Shown piece after piece: positions 5,840 through 8,458 of a DNA stretch of 8,458 nucleotides. Position 1 is the stretch's first letter; each line of letters starts with the position of its first letter. The notes below the pieces were generated by a model that saw only the letters and a program-made list of their open reading frames with translations, was not told where the DNA came from and searched no databases. The stretch is from assembly GCA_028276605.1 (NCBI GenBank), contig JAPYWC010000027.1, positions 1-8,458 on the forward strand. The letters run 5' to 3'. Made by a program: the position numbers and the translations under genes. Source of the DNA: Desulfurococcales archaeon. Lineage in GTDB: Archaea > Thermoproteota > Thermoprotei_A > Sulfolobales > Ignisphaeraceae.

Positions 5840-6384
5840 GGGTCTACAGGCTCCCCCACTCTAATGTTCTTAAATACTATGGATTTAGCAACACTAACTA
5901 CTGTAACAACCTGCCATCGTTTCACATTTACGGTTCTTATGTATACAACCCAATCAGGGTTGTCAAGGTTCACCTTACGCTTTATATTCTCAGCAATATA
6001 CTTAATCGCATCCATGCTATGTATTTTGACTAATCGTCCCTTCTCATCAACTGTAAATAGCTTTCCATGAAGTGTTATCCTATACGAAGCTCCTTCGGGT
6101 ATTCTTAATTGTGCGAGCTCCCAAGCCTTCTCAGCAACTTTTTCAAGTATAGGCTCTACAACAGCATCAACTGGTATAATCCTATGCAATGGCGTGTCCT
6201 TTCCGTAAAGGCACTTCTTCATCTCAAACCAGAACCTGTACGGGTTCTCAACACTTAGTAGTATTAATGATGACCTCACCTTCACAACAATGTATGATGT
6301 ACCTACACAGCTATTTATTTGTGAGAATGCCCAGTCAATGTTCTCTTTCGATGGTTCAAGAGTTAGCACTACGTTGAAGCTCAT
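5833..6384 (-). CDS. THUMP-domain RNA-binding protein (COG1818/Tan1-like)
   Basis: A 183-residue protein. The THUMP signature is visible in the second half: LHRIIPVDAVVEP (66-78), a helix to about 95, YRITLHGKL (101-109) on a beta strand, and NLDNPDWVVYIRTVN (139-153) with the typical DNPD turn. The last strand ends near 170. Residues 1-60 would be the N-terminal ferredoxin-like part that accompanies THUMP. No methyltransferase, pseudouridine synthase or ThiI domain is attached, so it matches the stand-alone archaeal family related to eukaryotic Tan1, the partner of the acetyltransferase that makes N4-acetylcytidine in tRNA. A tRNA-binding role is inferred from this. The ATG start at 6384 is supported by GAGGT (6396-6392), seven bases upstream. 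It begins two bases after the stop of the Sm-like gene, so the two are one operon. Confidence 0.8.
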   Translation of the reverse strand: MSFNVVLTLEPSKENIDWAFSQINSCVGTSYIVVKVRSSLILLSVENPYRFWFEMKKCLYGKDTPLHRIIPVDAVVEPILEKVAEKAWELAQLRIPEGASYRITLHGKLFTVDEKGRLVKIHSMDAIKYIAENIKRKVNLDNPDWVVYIRTVNVKRWQVVTVVSVAKSIVFKNIRVGEPVDPL

Positions 6385-6386
6385 TA

Positions 6387-6809
6387 TTACAACCTCTTCA
6401 ATATCTTTACATATACAATGCTGTTACGTGGAATAACGTAAGCTCTATTCTCATGGGCAACAACAATCTCATGCTTAGACACCTTGACAAGGCGCCCAGC
6501 AACTTCTGCTCCATTAATAATCTTAACCTGTACATCGCTTCCAATAAAGTCTTCATCAAGCACAAACTCCTTTTCACAGCACTCACCATAGCCATGCACA
6601 TCACTTTGCCCAGTAACGATATATGCAATTGCTGTTCTAGGAACTATTACAGCGCTATTTTCAACAAGCATACCTATCTCATTAACGCTAACCTCGTCTA
6701 CAAGCCCAAGCAGCTTCGTACCATCAACTGTGTACGCCTCCATACTCCTACCAACAAATCTCTCATCAATTATGTATGCCCCTCTCTTTCTCGGTTGATG
6801 GTAGGACAC
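6387..6809 (-). CDS. Protein with two tandem Sm/Hfq-like repeats
   Basis: A 140-residue protein built from two copies of one module. Residues 13-65 and 83-135 align with a constant offset of 70 and no gaps; 17 positions are identical, including DE, the F and G of F[VI]G, two glycines around the first turn, EI, EN, PR and I.Y. In each copy the pattern is strand, NG or DG turn, long strand, short strand, strand ending in [VI]PR, short strand. This matches the five-stranded Sm fold, with PR.[AS]I.Y[IV] in the place of the Hfq/Sm2 motif. The linker (66-82) contains an adjacent cysteine pair, C77-C78. Sm proteins bind U- or A-rich RNA as hexamer or heptamer rings, so a double protein could form a ring of half as many subunits; that is inference. 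A PRC-barrel duplication is the main alternative. GTG 6809 follows GGTG (6821-6818) by eight bases, and a TAG at 6815-6813 blocks longer starts. It leads the operon with the THUMP gene. Confidence 0.7.
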   Translation of the reverse strand: MSYHQPRKRGAYIIDERFVGRSMEAYTVDGTKLLGLVDEVSVNEIGMLVENSAVIVPRTAIAYIVTGQSDVHGYGECCEKEFVLDEDFIGSDVQVKIINGAEVAGRLVKVSKHEIVVAHENRAYVIPRNSIVYVKILKRL

Positions 6810-6817
6810 TCTCTAAG

Positions 6818-6821
6818 CACC
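6818..6821 (-). promoter_or_regulatory. Ribosome binding site GGTG for the GTG-started Sm-like gene
   Basis: GGTG lies eight bases before GTG 6809-6807. Together with the in-frame TAG at 6815-6813 it fixes this start. Confidence 0.5.
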
Positions 6822-6845
6822 GCATTGTTTAAAGTGTTTAAGCAA

Positions 6846-6854
6846 TATTTTAAG
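6846..6854 (-). promoter_or_regulatory. TATA box of the Sm-like/THUMP operon
   Basis: On the minus strand CTTAAAATA is centred near 6850. A start about 25 bases on (near 6824) falls just before the ribosome binding site at 6821-6818, giving a very short leader. Confidence 0.4.
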
Positions 6855-6896
6855 TTATCTACATTTCGTTCTCTAGGTTGAAGCAGAACAGCAAAC

Positions 6897-6904
6897 CTTA
6901 TAAG
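6897..6904 (+). promoter_or_regulatory. TATA box of cysS
   Basis: CTTATAAG is followed about 25 bases later by the expected transcript start (near 6925). The leader would be about 20 bases and would contain the GGTGA at 6931-6935. Confidence 0.45.
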
Positions 6905-6930
6905 TTATTATTGGAGCAGTTTTAGTGGAT

Positions 6931-6935
6931 GGTGA
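6931..6935 (+). promoter_or_regulatory. Ribosome binding site GGTGA of cysS
   Basis: GGTGA sits nine bases before GTG 6945 and supports that start over the in-frame ATG at 6975. Confidence 0.55.
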
Positions 6936-6944
6936 CAAACTTTT

Positions 6945-8381
6945 GTGTCTATAGCAATACGAATATATAACACAATGTCTAGATCTCTTGAACCCTTTGA
7001 GCCTTTAAAGCCGCCTATAGTCAAAGCATACTTTTGCGGACCAACAGTATATGATCATACGCATCTAGGTCATGTAAGGTCTTACCTCGCATTTGACTTC
7101 ATAAAGAGATACCTCAGGTTAAGAGGATATACAGTATTTCATGTTCAGAACATCACAGATATTGATGATAAGATAATTAGAAGGGCGCAGGAGGAAGGAG
7201 TTACGTGGAAGGATATAGCAGATAGGTATACCAAGGAATACCTAGAGATTCTTCAGAAGCTAAACATAACTATCGATATTCATCCAAGAGTTACAGAGCA
7301 CATTAAGGAGATTATAGAGTTTATTCAGCTATTAATCGACAAGGGCTATGCTTACGTGGCTCCAAGTGGTTCGGTATACTTTGACGTGTCGCAAGTTCAA
7401 GATTATGGCAAGTTATCGAAGAGGTTTAAGAGTGAGGAGTGGAGGCAGGAAGAGGAGTACTTAGCAGAAAAGAAGCATCCATATGACTTTGCATTGTGGA
7501 AAGCTGCTAAACCTGGTGAGCCATGGTGGGAGTCTCCATGGGGTCGTGGAAGACCTGGGTGGCACACAGAATGTGCTGTAATGAGTACTAGGTACCTAGG
7601 AACGCAATTCGATATTCATGGAGGTGGTCAAGACCTTATCTTTCCACATCATGAGAATGAGATAGCAATGGCTGAAGCAGCGTTTGGTACAAAGCCCTGG
7701 GTTAAGTACTGGATTCACGTAGGCTACCTTACCGTAAGAGGGGAAAAGATGAGTAAGAGCCTGGGAAACATAGTTACAGCTAAGGAAGCTTTAGATAAGT
7801 GGGGTCCAGAAGTTCTTCGCTTATGGGTATTCTCTGCACATTACAGGAAACAGCTAGAGTTTGATGAAACGGTTCTTGAGAGCTTCAAGGTGCTATACCA
7901 AAGGCTTGTTAATGCAGTGGAAACTCTTAAAAGAATAGTCAAGAATGGTAACATAGCTCATCACCTATCCGACGATGACATAGCTATACTTAGAAAACTT
8001 GAAGAAGTGGAGATAAGGTTTCACGAAGCTATGTCAGAGGACTTTAACACGCCTAAGGCGTTGGAAGCTGTAAATGAGTTGACATCGCTTGTATTCAAAG
8101 AGATTGAGCCTAGAGAGAGGCTAGAGCTTGCACTTAGAGCTTACACAATAATTTCAAACTTTAACGTTGTTCTAGGGGTTCTGGATAAGCACCTTAAGGA
8201 AAAGATAGAGCTAGAGTCTGACATCATTGAGAAGCTTGTAGACTTGATAATTAGGGTTAGGACCGAGCTAAGGAAAAGGAAAGAGTATGATCTAAGCGAT
8301 AGGATAAGGCAGGAGCTATTAGCGTTAGGAATAAAGGTGTTTGACTACAAAGATGGAAGTAAATGGGTGTGGGAGAAATGA
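6945..8381 (+). CDS. cysS: Cysteinyl-tRNA synthetase
   Basis: A 478-residue class I aminoacyl-tRNA synthetase, close to the usual family length. It charges tRNA-Cys with cysteine in the cytoplasm using ATP. Visible motifs: CGPTVYDHTHLGH with the HIGH-type signature HLGH (40-43); the KMSKS loop at 268-272; zinc ligands C31, C210 (TEC), H235 and E239 (PHHENE), equivalent to C28, C209, H234 and E238 of the E. coli enzyme; HGGGQDLIFPHHE in the catalytic core; a helical stem region; and a C-terminal helix with LSDRIRQELLALGI near 450-463, the anticodon-binding end. IYNT at residues 7-10 is the normal beginning of the family, so the GTG start with its GGTGA is right. The TGA stop overlaps the ATG of the next gene (ATGA at 8378-8381), which indicates coupling. 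No sign of truncation or editing-domain insertion. Confidence 0.97.
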   Translation: MSIAIRIYNTMSRSLEPFEPLKPPIVKAYFCGPTVYDHTHLGHVRSYLAFDFIKRYLRLRGYTVFHVQNITDIDDKIIRRAQEEGVTWKDIADRYTKEYLEILQKLNITIDIHPRVTEHIKEIIEFIQLLIDKGYAYVAPSGSVYFDVSQVQDYGKLSKRFKSEEWRQEEEYLAEKKHPYDFALWKAAKPGEPWWESPWGRGRPGWHTECAVMSTRYLGTQFDIHGGGQDLIFPHHENEIAMAEAAFGTKPWVKYWIHVGYLTVRGEKMSKSLGNIVTAKEALDKWGPEVLRLWVFSAHYRKQLEFDETVLESFKVLYQRLVNAVETLKRIVKNGNIAHHLSDDDIAILRKLEEVEIRFHEAMSEDFNTPKALEAVNELTSLVFKEIEPRERLELALRAYTIISNFNVVLGVLDKHLKEKIELESDIIEKLVDLIIRVRTELRKRKEYDLSDRIRQELLALGIKVFDYKDGSKWVWEK

Positions 8382-8458
8382 TCTGTGCTGTAGCCTCTAG
8401 TAATGTAAGTCTAGAGGACATGCATAAACTGATAGATAAGGCTGCATTAGAGGCAAGG
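8378..8458 (+). CDS. Start of an unidentified gene, cut by the window end
   Basis: The ATG at 8378 overlaps the cysS stop codon in an ATGA arrangement, and the frame stays open for the remaining 27 codons. The peptide begins MICAVASSNVSLEDMHKLID and continues with a predicted helix. Position and coupling make it a likely real gene co-translated with cysS. The short hydrophobic strand followed by an amphipathic helix fits the start of many alpha/beta enzymes (nitrilase-like proteins among them), but this is too little to name a family. Confidence 0.55.
   Translation, partial: MICAVASSNVSLEDMHKLIDKAALEAR

Noticed and set aside
5813..6377. Plus-strand open frames opposite the THUMP gene
   Set aside because: The THUMP motifs and start signals belong to the minus strand; these frames have no recognisable product.
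6387..6809. PRC-barrel duplication as the main identity of the two-repeat protein
   Set aside because: Kept only as an alternative: the NG turn, the long second strand and the PR.[AS]I.Y ending fit Sm/Hfq better, but sequence alone does not exclude PRC.
6453..6881. A 142-codon open frame on the plus strand opposite the Sm-like gene
   Set aside because: The minus-strand frame shows an internal duplication with conserved residues, a ribosome site and a promoter; the plus frame is Asn/Ser/Thr-rich, has no start signals, and runs into the minus promoter.
1..8458. Search for tRNA/rRNA genes, CRISPR repeats, transposase genes, long direct repeats or attachment sites
   Set aside because: None seen by eye; the window is densely filled with chromosomal genes and short regulatory gaps.

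Overview
The window looks like ordinary chromosome from a thermophilic crenarchaeon (Thermoproteota). The basis is AT-rich DNA with heavy AGG/AGA/ATA codon use, archaeal TATA boxes (TTTATATA-type) about 25 bases ahead of the inferred transcript starts, frequent GTG and TTG starts behind GGTG or GGAGG ribosome binding sites, and families typical of archaea: a Tes-like radical SAM protein, a stand-alone THUMP protein, an Sm-like protein and an archaeal AAA ATPase. I cannot assign a genus. I see no mobile element, CRISPR array, rRNA or tRNA gene, and no gene-free stretch longer than about 150 bases.

Layout. Bases 1-536 (+) are the C-terminal end of a radical SAM enzyme resembling tetraether lipid synthase. 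A promoter region then leads to an AAA ATPase (672-2126, +), which faces a minus-strand pair read from 4422 down to 2145: an M24 Xaa-Pro-type peptidase followed by a DegT/DnrJ-family PLP sugar aminotransferase. A compact divergent promoter (about 4423-4569) separates this pair from a plus-strand group: a small zinc-ribbon protein (4570-4800), a four-helix membrane protein (4868-5569) and a one-helix membrane protein (5569-5799). The last two overlap by one base. A convergent junction (5800-5832) follows, then a minus-strand pair read from 6809 to 5833: a protein made of two tandem Sm/Hfq-like repeats and, two bases after its stop codon, a THUMP-domain protein. A second divergent promoter region (6810-6944) precedes cysteinyl-tRNA synthetase (6945-8381, +). 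Its stop codon overlaps the start of another gene that runs off the window.

How the genes may relate. The Sm-like/THUMP pair and cysS suggest an RNA-handling neighbourhood, with tRNA charging on one side and predicted RNA binding or modification on the other. The membrane pair looks like a translationally coupled unit of unknown role. The rest is housekeeping: peptide turnover, glycan sugar amination, lipid maturation and a protein- or complex-remodelling ATPase.

Most notable points: the duplicated Sm-like protein coupled to a THUMP protein; an aminotransferase whose conserved N-terminus can only be included by a CTG start behind a perfect ribosome binding site (or by correcting a one-base error); an AAA ATPase with Asp in place of the usual Walker B Glu; and the uncharacterised coupled membrane-protein pair. 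I found no clearly new defence or mobile system.
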